Assembly (NCBI RefSeq): GCF_902459465.1
Contig: NC_047066.1
Location: 15,813,047 to 15,877,046 of the forward strand
Direction: 5' to 3'
Length of the DNA stretch: 64,000 nt
Source: Asterias rubens
Lineage: Eukaryota > Echinodermata > Asteroidea > Forcipulatida > Asteriidae
Under the pieces are notes generated by a model. That model had not been told where the DNA came from and searched no databases. It saw nothing but the letters and a program-made list of their open reading frames with translations. The translations under genes were made by a program, and so were the position numbers. This document shows positions 43,579-53,640 of the stretch, in pieces (within the stretch, counting starts at the first letter, position 1; each line of letters opens with the position of its first letter).

Positions 43579-44654
43579 GGATCACTGGTCTCAATATTAT
43601 GAATGGGTGCAGCCAAAGTCATGAATATTCGATTATTAAGAGGTCAAACATGGGCCTAACTGTTCATTAAAAATAGCTGCTGAAGCTCAAAGAAAATGGG
43701 TGTCTGACTGGTGAACTCCGTTCACGAATTATGCCGTTGACGAAACCACTCCTTACGAAACAGTAAGGACGCCAGGTGCGCACATCCGGCTTGTCTCGCT
43801 ACACGGGGTCGGGCAGCATTTCTGGGTGGCTTCGCAGTCGAAGTCGATTACACTGACGCGGCATTCTTGTGGACATGGCAAGACTCCTACTACGCAATGG
43901 CGCGATCAAATACAGGGTCATTCACGGAAGGACATATACCGCTCTGCCGCCGTTTTTGTAAAAGTCAAGTTATATAATTAAAATAAGTTCAGATTGTCAT
44001 TCATGATGGGCATAACATTCTCTGCGCATAAAACCGCTGCCATGCGCTTCTTCACGGCGGCGATTGCACTTCCATTAACAAACAATCTTGTTGTCTAAAT
44101 GTGGACGCTACTTACTGTAATTATAAGCTTCTTCGCTAATAGCCCATTTGGGACCACGACGATACAACACCCAGTACCCTGTAAATTACAGGACTCCGGA
44201 GATTGCCAAATTCCGTTCGGTTATAAGGCACTGGACACGTTTGGTAATTGTCAAAGACCAGTACTCTCACTTGACATATTTCAACATTATGCATACAATA
44301 ACCAACCTGTAAATTTGAGCTTTCTGTTTGGACCGAAAGCAAGGTCAAATTGGGGTCATGCTTGTTAATAAAATGCAAATGTGCCATTGGCTATACCAGA
44401 TTGCAAAGATAAAGATTATTTTTGGTAAACAATGTTCAGAAAGCGTTTTTTGTGTAGAAACTTGGAAAATTGTAAAAAAAAAACATACTTGGCAAAAACT
44501 GGTTTTGTAGCCGCACACCTATTTGGCATAAAATAAATCCTACAATAGGCCAATACTGGTTTTGTAGTGATGCACCATTTTGGCAATATGTTAGAAAACC
44601 ACTAGTAGGCCAATACTGGTTGTTTTTTTAGCGGCACACCATTTTGACAAAATT
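43579..44654. other. No gene; contains a decayed family M fragment
   Basis: 44220-44345 carries AAGGCACTGGACACGTTTGG and ACCAACCTGTAAATTTGAGC, a degraded family M end. Two or three loose repeats of GGCCAATACTGGTTTTGTAG occur at 44497-44640. No coding region is supported. Confidence 0.5.
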
Positions 44655-45057
44655 TTATAGAAACCCTGTTGATTAGTAATACAATAAAAATGCAAAACAT
44701 TATCAAATAAATTGAACTTAAATGAAATTACTTTGCTATAAAAAAAACCATTACAACAAAGTGCAGTTGTCCATGATATTTAACATGAAATAAATGAAAT
44801 TACTTTGCAATAAAAAAAATACATTACAATAAAGTGCAGTTGTCCATGATATTAAAACAAGAAATAAATAAAGAATACAGCAGTAATTCAAAACTTAATT
44901 TAAACAAAACGCTGTGTAGAAACCAATAAAATATTTATAATGGAGGTAAACATTTATTAATAGTATTCGGTTTTCTCAACACACATCATGGTGTTACAGC
45001 AAACCAATAATATTGATATCTCACCATACAATGTCTCAAATCCAAATATTGCAACTT

Positions 45058-45222
45058 TGTCAAGGGATTTGACACTATTGGTATTTACTCAAAACAATTA
45101 TACGCATAACAAATAACTTTGTATACAGCAATGGAATTCAATGCCGTTGAGGGTATAAACATTGTGTGAAACGGCTCCCTCTGAAGTAACGTAGTTTTCG
45201 AGAAAGAAGTAATTTTCCACTA
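45058..45222 (+). repeat. Truncated family M MITE
   Basis: GACACTATTGGTATTTACTC, GTGTGAAACGGCTCCCTCTG and GAGAAAGAAGTAATTTTCCA match the left half of 8858-9243. It is cut at 45222, where repeat S begins. Confidence 0.75.
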
Positions 45223-45223
45223 T

Positions 45224-45385
45224 AATATTAGCCTTGATCAAGGCGCTACAGCCAGCCGCGACCTGCAAAATCCCAGTCTCCATCACTGAATTCCGCCAGC
45301 GCACCCCCCCATACAGAACACAGTGCATATAATACGTGAAGAGCGTATGTACACACACATACCTACTGTACACGTACATTATGCT
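45224..45385 (-). repeat. Dispersed repeat S, copy 2
   Basis: The reverse complement of this block follows 4865-5040, with GCCTTGATCAAGGC and GGTGCGCTGGCGGAATTC in common. It joins directly to the truncated family M element. Confidence 0.65.
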
Positions 45386-45392
45386 AGGAGTC

Positions 45393-45905
45393 AGCGTCAA
45401 TTGGTGCCAGTTTGCGCCAATGCAATTTACTGTGGCGCCTTGTGTCGCCAATAAGGTGCCTAGTGGCGTGTAGTGGCTCAAACTGCCTCCCAACTGGCTC
45501 GTGGTGGCCCGTAACGGCACAAAATTTGAATGTGGCGGCAAGAAAATTTCAAAATACTTGAAATTTTCGTCGCGCCACTTGCAGCGAGCAATCAGCGCCA
45601 AGTGTCACCCAAGTGGCACCAAATGGCGAACATATCGCCCTTTGGCGCAAACAATCCGCCTATTGGAATCCACTGGAATGTTGCGCCAGTGAGATTTCGC
45701 GCCACATGTCGCCACTTGGCGCCAAATGGCTTCTGTTTGCGCCACTACGCGCCAAATAATTCCAACAGAGGCGGGTTGCCCGCCAAAGCGCGCCAAATGG
45801 CACCCGATTGGTGACTACTTCGCGCCAAATGCCACCCAGTTGCCCGCCATTTGGCGCCACTTGCCGCATATAAAAGCAGGGCGGCATCGCAGGACTTCCT
45901 CACAC
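45393..45905 (+). promoter_or_regulatory. GCGCCA-rich cluster followed by a TATA box
   Basis: Between 45405 and 45862 the word GCGCCA appears at least twelve times, with many TTTGGCGC/GCGCCAAA forms that resemble E2F sites (TTTSGCGC) and TTGGC/GCCAA half sites like those bound by NF-I. The cluster ends six bases before TATAAAAG (45869-45876). About 30 bases on, CTCACACAAC could be an initiator. Together this looks like a polymerase II promoter reading rightwards. No gene is recognised after it; the downstream sequence to 46470 has only short frames. It may instead be a degenerate short repeat. Confidence 0.4.
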
Positions 45906-46745
45906 AACTTTCAGCACAAAGGTTTGAACTGTTTTTATGGGAATTTATACCGTTTAAACAGAAAATTGTCAGATGAAAACGCTACGTTGTTGACTGTTGT
46001 ATGTTAGAATGATACATGACGACAAGTGATGTATCATTTTGAAGCCTAGGAAACACTCGTTCAGGCTACATGTATGTTACTTTTGTAGAATTTGGTTTAT
46101 GTTCAGTACTTTTTCATTGTCCAAGAAACAACTTTTTGTTTGTTCAGTCGTTCAAGTATCTAATTTTCATAATTTGTCATGTAACTGTAAATCATTATGA
46201 CAGCTGTCAACAAAGACAAGTTTGACATGACAGTAAAGAAAGATTCGTCCTCTTTCTAACGGAATAATAAAAAAGTAATTCTGAAAATGGATTAATTTTT
46301 TTGTGATCAATGTTTCCCGATGTACGAATAAATAATAAGTGTATGTGCAGGCGTTTAGGAAATAAACGCTTCGGCGGATACGAGTTAAATAAGGAGAACA
46401 GAAGCAAGTTTTCTATAAAACCCTTTAAAGAGGTACATGTAAGTTGTTGGACCTTACGGTATCTGCATTTTGAGAAAAACCGAACACTATTAATATTTCG
46501 TAAATGAAATGTATACCTCCATTACTATTTTATTGGTTTCTACATATTTATGGCAGTTCATAAATTTTGTTTTAATTAATTTGTTAATTACTGCTGTATT
46601 CTTTATTTATTTTTTGTTTTAATACCATGGGCAACTGCGTTTTATTGTAGAGTATTTTTAATTGCAAAGTAATTTCATTTAAGCTTAATTTATATGATAA
46701 TTGTTTGCATTTTAATTGTATTATTAAACAAACGGCTTTCTATCC

Positions 46746-47154
46746 ATGCATTACCAGGTTGAGAACCCTTTCATTAAAAACTGGGCATTTTCCATACATG
46801 TGGAAGTCTGCGGTTGTTCTGTCTCTGCTAAAAAAGCCGGGTCTCGAGGCCAGGGAGGAGAACGTCCCGTTTGTAACTTAAAGTTTGTTTTTAAACTGCT
46901 TGAAGAGCTGTAGCATGTCAGCTACAATCTTACTTGACTGAGAATAACTTATACCCGTTGATGATGCAGTCAGGTTACCGCAAATTTAAAGTCATCTGGA
47001 AGTGGTATTTTGTCGAAATAAAGCTTGTGTCACTAAAATATGTGTTTTGATGAGTGGAATAAAAAAAAATAAACAATTAACTAAAGGTTTACAAAAATTA
47101 GTTTCCATGTTATTTACAAATTTGAAAAAAAAAAAACCGACCCGGGAGGGCGCT
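46746..47154. other. No recognisable gene
   Basis: One short segment (CTTTCATTAAAAACTGGGCA, ATGTGGAAGTCTGCGGTTGT) may be a LINE remnant by its codon pattern, but it is too short to assign. Confidence 0.3.
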
Positions 47155-47700
47155 GTTTGTGACGTCAACACAATAATAATAATAATAATAATAATAAGCT
47201 AGCATTTATATAGCGCCTTTTCCATAGGTTACAAAGCGCTTGGATATGTCCAACACAGATCAAAAGTCAAAATCAAAGACAAAACAAGTTAGTCTTTAGC
47301 AATTTTTTGAATGAATCAACTGAGCTTGCTTTTCTGCAGCTATCAGGAAGTGAGTTCCACAGAGCTGGGCCTACATTTGACAAGGCTCGGTCTGAGAAGG
47401 TTGCGTGAGGAAGAACGCAGCATGCGTGATGGTTGATGTTGCTGAAGCCTTTCACAGATGTTTACTGGGTATTTCAGAATGTGTGCCTTGAAGATATGTA
47501 GACAGATTTTGAAGTCAACACGCTTATTAACAGGTAACCAGTGGAGTTTCTTCAAGAGAGGGGTAGCACTATCACAACCGACGCTTCATGAAAACAATAC
47601 GTGCAGCCTTATTCTGTAATTTATGTAGGCGGGTCAGAGAACGTTTGGATATGCCATAAAGAAGGGAATTACAGAAATCCACTCTTCAATGCCCTTTTGA
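47155..47700 (-). pseudogene. LINE 3' end with TTA-repeat tail
   Basis: On the - strand, peptides in two frames give KKLHWLPVNKRVDFKICLHI followed by SDRALSNVGPALWNSLPDSC and SVDSFKKLLKTNLF, the usual C-terminus of CR1/L2-type non-LTR elements. The sequence after the stop ends GCGCTATATAAATGC and a run of about nine TTA repeats (AATAAT on the + strand, 47171-47198), a typical tail. The frame is broken, and the 5' part is missing. Confidence 0.88.
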
Positions 47701-47704
47701 TACA

Positions 47705-48012
47705 ATTTCAGACATTTTGACAGTTGAAAATTCGAGGTTTGAAATAATGTTTTCAAAAACTTTGTGAAGAGTCTGTTGCGCGTGGGTTGTGTGTACGCGC
47801 GCGCGCTTAGAAATAGACTACGCGCGCGCTTAGAAGTAGATTACGCGCTGTACTAATAGCTATGATTTGCGTTCCGCGTAATAATCTGGCGCGCCTGACA
47901 CGCGGAAGCCAGGCGGTTATAAACGTGCTCATTATCAACCGTTTAAACACCCCCACGTGACGCGCTCTCCACCAATCGGAGAAGAGAAACTGTCTGGGGT
48001 ATTTATGAATGA
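47705..48012 (+). repeat. Dispersed repeat F, long copy
   Basis: This copy follows 18815-19095 closely, with a small internal duplication of CGCGCGCGCTTAGA and its neighbourhood near 47798-47830. It ends with CTGTCTGGGGTATTTATGAAT. Confidence 0.75.
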
Positions 48013-48189
48013 AAAACAAAGTGAGTTAGGGGCCTTTAAAGATGTTTAAATGTTTAAGGTTTGTGAGCCCCCCCCCTCCTGAAAATCGAAGTTAAGTTTT
48101 CTTTATAAGTAACAGCAGAAAGAGAGGACAGTACCAAGCTGGCCAGGCACATTTCATTCCTGATTAACTACAAAGTAAACGATGTTTAA

Positions 48190-48683
48190 CCCTCTAGTCT
48201 CTGCACCGCCCGAGTTTGCTGAAAACTAATATTTCAAGATTCTTGCAGTTAATTACTGGAATCGTAGTTCAAATTTTAAAAGATAGCCACAATTTAATTT
48301 TTATGCACAATTTGAACCTTGATATTTGTATAAAAGTCCAAGTTCACTTGAAAACAATAAATGTCTCTCGTTAAACGGCTACGGTAATTTTTATGGCAAA
48401 TATTTGTTTGTAAAGATAAAATGGACACAATAGCTTTTCAAGGCTTTTATCTGACTCAATGATTATACTGATTACATGCGAAGGCGTGAGTTTTCGACAA
48501 TATTATCATAAATGATATATAAATACAGTTTCCTTTGTGTTTACTAATGAGCGTTTTGTTGGGGTAAGAGCTAAATTATTTCATCATCATGAGCTTCATT
48601 AGGTTAATAATGACTATCGAGGATTCTTTTGATGTTCCTTTTGTTCTATACAAACACAAGCTAGCGGTCCAGTGGCTAAATGG
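48190..48683 (-). mobile_element. 494-bp TTAA-flanked MITE, copy 1 (piggyBac-like ends)
   Basis: TTAA stands directly outside both ends (48186-48189 and 48684-48687). The termini CCCTCTAGTCTCTGCACCGC and, read from the other end, CCATTTAGCCACTGGACCGC are imperfect inverted repeats (about 15 of 20 match). The TTAA duplication and CC-starting ends are the pattern of piggyBac-type transposons. The interior has no transposase. A second copy of equal length lies inverted at 51429-51922. Confidence 0.85.
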
Positions 48684-48946
48684 TTAATACAAGTAAACCT
48701 AACTGCCCACCAACATGGTGAGCGTGGCATCAGTTGCCGCGTGTGACTCAGCCCATCCATTGCTCTGTTGCATTGTGTTGTATTGAAATCATGGAGGAAG
48801 AAACTTCCTCCATGATTGAAGGTAGGGCCATATATGTTGGTTTATAGATTCAATAGAAGGGTGTCTCCTTGTGCAATTTACTCTAATTGCTTCTCTTCAC
48901 CCAGGGGTATGCATGTGTACCTGCGTGTGTGTAGAGGTTGATATTG

Positions 48947-49130
48947 TGGGTGCGTTCGTTTAGCTTCCCTGGGTCGACCCCGGTCTCCCCCGGTACGTCG
49001 GAACAGCTTTGACGGGGCTCACTCGGGTCAGCCCCCGGTGCACTAATTAGAGGGTCACTCGGGTGACCTGAGGAGCATGCCGTCACCACGAGAGGGCGAG
49101 TGTGATCGTTCGATTAGCTCCCCTGCCACC
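48947..49130. mobile_element. GGGTGCGTTCG-family MITE, degraded right end
   Basis: It begins TGGGTGCGTTCGTTTAGCTT and contains GGTCGACCCCGG and CACTCGGGTCAGCCCCCGG. Its right end is weak (ATCGTTCGATTAGCTCCC near 49107). It belongs with 5078-5232 and 41104-41359. Confidence 0.65.
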
Positions 49131-49904
49131 CGATTGTCCCAAAACAATATCTTTGAAGATTTAATACCGCAACATTGTCGTTGGAAGACCGTTAACGCAA
49201 AAAATCGGTATGTGAAGAGGGACATTAGTAAACGTCTCGAAGTGTCAAAAGCTGTGATAAGCTGAGTTCATGTAAATTCCATAATGGTGATATATAAGGA
49301 ATTCAGTAATGTTGTAACAAGACGATAATCTTTGTTATTGTTAGAATAAATTTCAAATCAAATCCTAACGTTTTCTAAAGTGCCATGAGGGCAACGTAGG
49401 GCTTTCGCCCTGGAGAGCCACTGTGGCTATCGTGTTGTTTGAAGAAGAGGTCTAAATTTGACAATTTCATAATGTATAATTTATGTTACGTCAAAGTTAT
49501 TTCTTGATGTGATTTCTCAGGTAGAACCCTGAGGGGCCAAGACGGCCAAGGATGGCCACTGTGCCCCTGTCAGCCAATGTGGCTATGAGATTGTCAGTTA
49601 TTAATGGTATTAGTATTATAAGCGTATAATGGTAAAAAAAAAAACCTACCCCCTGGCTGTGTGAATAAATAAATAATTAATCGTGCTGTTTTTCATGCGT
49701 ATGAGCGCAGCGAAGTAGCATGAAAAGACCTTTATCATATAGTGCGGGCATCTTGATTTGCTCACATCTTAAATCTATGTAATCATACCGAGGCTGGGAG
49801 GAGAAATAGTCTGGTTTCTTTCGTGTTCGATTAATATGCCAATTTATTACTGTCATTGGACACGGGGCACTAACCAAAGGGTTGGAAATGATAATAGTAC
49901 AATT
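49131..49904. other. No gene; GC-rich phrase repeated and family B traces
   Basis: The phrase GCCACTGTGGCTAT at 49421 has a looser match GCCAATGTGGCTATGAGA near 49573. At 49725-49860 fragments like GACCTTTATCA, GGCATCTTGATTTG and CGAGGCTGGGAGGAGAAATAG suggest an old family B copy. No coding is supported. Confidence 0.35.
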
Positions 49905-50040
49905 AGGCAGTGTCCGATTGGCAGCTACAGTTAGGGCTACGGCTAGATTTCCGCGTCACCGTGTGGAGGTATTGGGCGTCCTTAGCAACACCCTTAGCAA
50001 CATTAGTATAGTCGTAGCCACGCCAATTCGGATACGGCCT
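49905..50040. mobile_element. ~136-bp MITE
   Basis: AGGCAGTGTCCGATTGGCAG at the left answers GCCAATTCGGATACGGCCT at the right, and GGGCTACGGCTA answers TAGTCGTAGCC. It codes for nothing. Confidence 0.7.
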
Positions 50041-50768
50041 AGCTAAAGCCAGTTTGTGAGAAGTGGGCGAGGACTGCACTGGGATTACGTCTCACTTTAC
50101 GGACAGGATAAACGTGAAATAAACACAACCAGTGTTGTTCGAGTTCTATAGCCTACGCACGATAAAACAGATGTAGATCGGTTATTAAAGTTGTGATTCC
50201 TCTATTCAATGTACATGTAAACCGTTGTTGCCTTGCCCTCTGAACAACTCGTTCACATACCTGGCAATCCATTTGAAACCTAAATCTGTGTTCTCGATCA
50301 AATATGTTGGCCATCCCTTTGGAGGGATCAGTGTGGTGACAATCCAATTTCGTGCGTTGACAAAATGCGTCAGGCCAAACAAAAACAAAAACAAGTTTAG
50401 CGTCCTTTTTTCGAAACAAAGGAAAGAGGAGGGCTTAGTTTTTTTTAATGTCTGGCCGACACGTTTTGAAGACAATTGGCTATTTACAAAGTTTATGTTT
50501 TTGTCTGTGGATTGTAAAAATGTATCATTTTCCCCAAGTAAGGACGAACTCGTCCTATGGATGGGTCCAATGCGTCCCATTGTCTATGGATACGGAACTT
50601 AACTTGTCCTAAGTCCTAAGATGTTAGGAGAGTTTGTTGAAATCGACGGCTGGTCTTACCGCAATCCTAATATTAGCTGATACCTCACCATGCAATGCTT
50701 CACTCCCATGTTCAAATAAGAATACTACTCCCAAAAAGAAAAGCGAACAACCAACCAATAGACACTGG
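50041..50768. other. No gene; partial MITE at 50590-50665
   Basis: Overlapping frames on both strands at 50206-50602 were examined and show no family resemblance. 50590-50665 is an inverted partial copy of the element at 740-899, including GTTTGTTGAAATCGACGGCTGG-type text (landmark GAAATCGACGGCTGG). Confidence 0.4.
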
Positions 50769-51041
50769 GCTCGAATCCCCAGCCGTGACACTTGTGTCAA
50801 GCAAGACACTTAACCATTGCTTCGTCCTTCGGATGGGACGTAAAGCCGTTGGTCCCATGTGTTGTGTAAGACATGTAAAGGAACCCAGTGCACTTTTCGA
50901 AAAGAGAAGGGGTTCGCCCCGGTGTTCCTGGCTGTGGCTGCTGTATGCGCCGCAGCACCTTGTAAACCATTATAAGGTGCTAAATAATTGGGTCTCAAAG
51001 TTCATCACTGCAATTACCTATCTTTCTGAAAGTTTGTATAT
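50769..51041 (+). mobile_element. 5'-truncated tRNA-Leu SINE
   Basis: The copy starts in the B box (CTCGAATCCCCAGCCGTGAC) and continues with the same body as 34885-35327, including CGGATGGGACGTAAAGCCGT and GGGGTTCGCCCCGGTGTTCC. It ends at TTTGTATATCC, where a TTAA-family MITE begins. Confidence 0.88.
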
Positions 51042-51428
51042 CCATTTAGCCACTGTACCGCCCAGCCGCCTCTATGCGGTACTCCTCGCTAGCTTGTCTT
51101 TGTAGAAAAAAAGGAACATCAAAAGAAAACTCGATAGTCATTAGTAGGTCTACGCATTTGTTAATATATCTAGTTGTTATAGATCGTTATTAATTCTCCC
51201 TTCACAGTTGACTTGTCGAAGCTAATGATGATGAAATAATTTAGCTCTTTGAAAAAAACGCTCATTAGTAAACAGGAAATTGTTCATCATTATGATGATC
51301 GAAAATTAACGCCTTCGCATTTAATCAGTATGAGCATTGAGCCAGATAAAAGCTATGAAAAGCTATTGTGCTCATTTCATCCGTGCATAAAAATATTCGC
51401 CATAAAAATTACCATTATAGCCGTTTAA
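51042..51428 (+). mobile_element. TTAA-family MITE, copy 3, interrupted by copy 2
   Basis: This more diverged copy starts CCATTTAGCCACTGTACCG and reaches ATAGCCGTTTAA, an internal position where copies 1 and 2 read GTAGCCGTTTAACG. The TTAA there is exactly where copy 2 (51429) has entered. It therefore records a nested insertion into a TTAA site. Confidence 0.75.
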
Positions 51429-51922
51429 CCATTTAGCCACTGGACCGCTAGCTTGTGTTTGTATAGAACAAAAGGAACATCAAAAGAATCCTCGATAGTC
51501 ATTATTAACCTAATGAAGCTCATGATGATGAAATAATTTAGCTCTTACCCCAACAAAACGCTCATTAGTAAACACAAAGGAAACTGTATTTATATATCAT
51601 TCATGATAATATTGTCGAAAACTCACGCCTTCGCATTTAATTAGTATAATCATTGAGTCAGATAAAAGCCTTGGAAAGCTGTTGTGTCCATTTTATCCTT
51701 ACAAGTAAATATTCGCCATAAAAATTACCGTAGCCGTTTAACGAATGATATTTATTGTTTTCATGTGAACTTGGACTTTTATACAAATATCAAGGTTCAA
51801 ATTGTGCATAAAAATTAAGCTGTGGCTATCTTTTAAAATTTGAAATACGATTCCAGTAATTAACTGCAAGAATCTTGAAATATTAGTTTTCAGCAAACTC
51901 GGGCGGTGCAGGGACTAGAGGG
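51429..51922 (+). mobile_element. 494-bp TTAA-flanked MITE, copy 2
   Basis: TTAA lies at 51425-51428 and 51923-51926. The termini are CCATTTAGCCACTGGACCGC and GCGGTGCAGGGACTAGAGGG. It is the same length as copy 1 (48190-48683), inverted to it and very similar, so the region 48186-51926 has long inverted arms without being one element. Confidence 0.85.
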
Positions 51923-52132
51923 TTAATTAAGCAATGAATATATTTAATCGAAAATATGGTTCATTCGATGCACTACTTAGTTCTTCAGTGAATAGTGAAG
52001 CCATCCATATTTCAAAATCTAAATTTGGGCTGGGCCGTTGGATAAACAAAGTAAAAATTTTGTTCACGAATTTACTTCATTGAATAGCCTCTTTTACGTG
52101 TTGTTAGAACTTGCCGTGTCTATAGCTTACGT

Positions 52133-52413
52133 ATAGACCTTTCTTTTGTTGATAAACAAACCGCCTTGGTTGGCATGGTCGGCCAAATAACACTTAATCG
52201 TAAAAACAGATGTTTTAACAAAATTCAATATTTTCTGCAAATTTTCAATGAAATAAAATACCTCTCATAATAAGTTGTTTGGTTTAAAAAAAAAAAAAAA
52301 AAATTGTACCACAAATAGCGATCTTTTCTTGATTTGCACTTATGGCTTTCCATAGTTTTCAAATCTGAGTTGGCAAAAACTCGGGCTGTGACGTTGCAAA
52401 AGAAAGGTCTATA
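52133..52413. mobile_element. MITE family E (TAGACC termini)
   Basis: ATAGACCTTTCTTTTGTTG at the left answers GCAAAAGAAAGGTCTAT at the right, bounding 281 bases. Its last bases overlap the first bases of the next element: the junction reads GGTCTATAGACC. Confidence 0.75.
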
Positions 52414-52590
52414 GACCGTTATCGCGCTGTCTCCATCTTGGTCATGTTCCTTGTTTACATAACAGTAATGCATGCTAACATTCATTGCGCAAACATGGCA
52501 TCCGACTATTATTTCGTCCAGCCTCAGTTTGGTTACAATGAGTTGGAATGGAGTAAAATCAAGATGGTCACACCGTGATGAAGGTCTTTA
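52411..52590. mobile_element. MITE family B, copy 2 (TAGACC termini)
   Basis: It starts ATAGACCGTTATCGCGCTGT and ends CACACCGTGATGAAGGTCTT. The interior carries CATCTTGGTCATGTTCC and TTTCGTCCAGCCTCAGTTTGG as at 4465-4617, with an extra stretch of about 30 bases. It abuts family E on its left. Confidence 0.8.
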
Positions 52591-53067
52591 GTGTATAGCT
52601 AACACGCCTACACATGACTTTTTGTGAAGTGAGATTTTACACTGGCAAGTTTACACTGAAACTTGGAAAATGGCTGGGCAAATTATGATCGGTCAATGAG
52701 ACAAAAACTTCTCAAAATTAACGAATATATTTTTGTAACAATTATACTCTAATGAACTTCTGAGCATGAAGAATTTCTCTTGGCGATGGACTTCCAGGGG
52801 AGCTGTCAGTCATAATTATACCTAACACGGTATATCTACATAGTTGTATTGTGGAGACAGGATAGTCTTACATCGATACCGAGGGGAGGCATTCCTGGTG
52901 AGGTGCGGACTTCAGTCGACCTACAATGCTGACTGTTTTTGCATCTGTTGATAGTTATTGCTACGAAAAGCTCATGCAGTTTTGTTTGTAAATTAGTTAG
53001 TCTTTAAGTTCTACCATACTACCACTACCTGCCCTGTTTTAACGCTGATACCGTAGACCAATATTAA

Positions 53068-53577
53068 TCAGTAACTACCGATATACATCTTGCAAATAAA
53101 CGGATTCTCTCTGGCGCAGTTTTCGTCATTCCATCCCAATATGCCGTCTTTATTCCAAAAGTCTACGCAATCTTCACCATTATTTTGGTTATTCGGCTGG
53201 CCAGTTAGCCAGACATCCGTTGGCACGTCAGCTGTTCCGCTCGATATCCAAGTGAAGACACCCTCCCTATCTTGGTCGGTAAGCCCAATCCACACACGAT
53301 CACCTTCGCCCAAAATGGAAATAAGTGAAGTTTTCCACAGCTCCAGAAGTAAGTCGTTGGTGCTGGAATCCCGGATTGAAGCAAGATGGGCCTGGCTCTT
53401 ACTGGTGAAGAACCCACGGCAGTGCTTTTCAGCATTATGCCACGATTTCCTCTGGCCGAAGAAGCGGTAGCAGTGCCCCTTGTACAAAGACCAGAGAGGT
53501 GGACACTCAAGAGATTGAGATAAACCTAGTCCTATAACGGACAAGAACACGAGAGAAATTTTCCAGACAACAGCCAT
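53068..53577 (-). CDS. Secreted C-type lectin, intronless
   Basis: The frame encodes 169 residues. Residues 1-20 or so (MAVVWKISLVFLSVIGLGLS) are a signal peptide. The rest is a single long-form C-type lectin domain with six cysteines (25, 36, 53, 137, 154, 162), WIGL at 96-99, and Ca-site-2 elements QPN (127-129) and WND (149-151). EPN usually marks mannose and QPD galactose binding; QPN is in between, so sugar preference is uncertain. The product should be secreted and bind carbohydrates, possibly in defence or as a coelomic lectin, by analogy with echinoderm lectins. A possible TATA element (ATAAAAAT on the - strand near 53640) lies about 60 bases before the ATG. A damaged duplicate is at 57735-58183. 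Confidence 0.93.
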   Translation of the reverse strand: MAVVWKISLVFLSVIGLGLSQSLECPPLWSLYKGHCYRFFGQRKSWHNAEKHCRGFFTSKSQAHLASIRDSSTNDLLLELWKTSLISILGEGDRVWIGLTDQDREGVFTWISSGTADVPTDVWLTGQPNNQNNGEDCVDFWNKDGILGWNDENCARENPFICKMYIGSY

Positions 53578-53640
53578 GATTCTTAATCGAGGTATCTGTC
53601 ACGCGCTAAAGATCGTGTCCTTTCAGCAGTCTGTGTATTT

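Larger units (their letters stand above)
44655..46745. mobile_element. 2.1-kb inverted-repeat element with promoter-like core
   Basis: The left arm (44655-44984) and right arm (46473-46745) are inverted copies: AAATGAAATTACTTTGCAAT, AAATAAATAAAGAATACAGCAGTAATT-like text and GTAGAAACCAATAAAATA appear on the left and in reverse on the right. Within the left arm a 72-base segment is duplicated (44717 and 44790). Between the arms lie a family M scrap, repeat S copy 2, a GCGCCA-rich region and a TATA box. No protein-coding frame stands out. Confidence 0.65.

Noticed and set aside
50206-50602. Overlapping frames of about 125 codons on both strands
   Set aside because: Both strands are open over the same bases and neither resembles a protein; likely chance.
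48190-51922. Whole region read as one 3.7-kb foldback element
   Set aside because: The two inverted arms each have their own TTAA on both sides and their own terminal repeats, so they are two separate MITE insertions.
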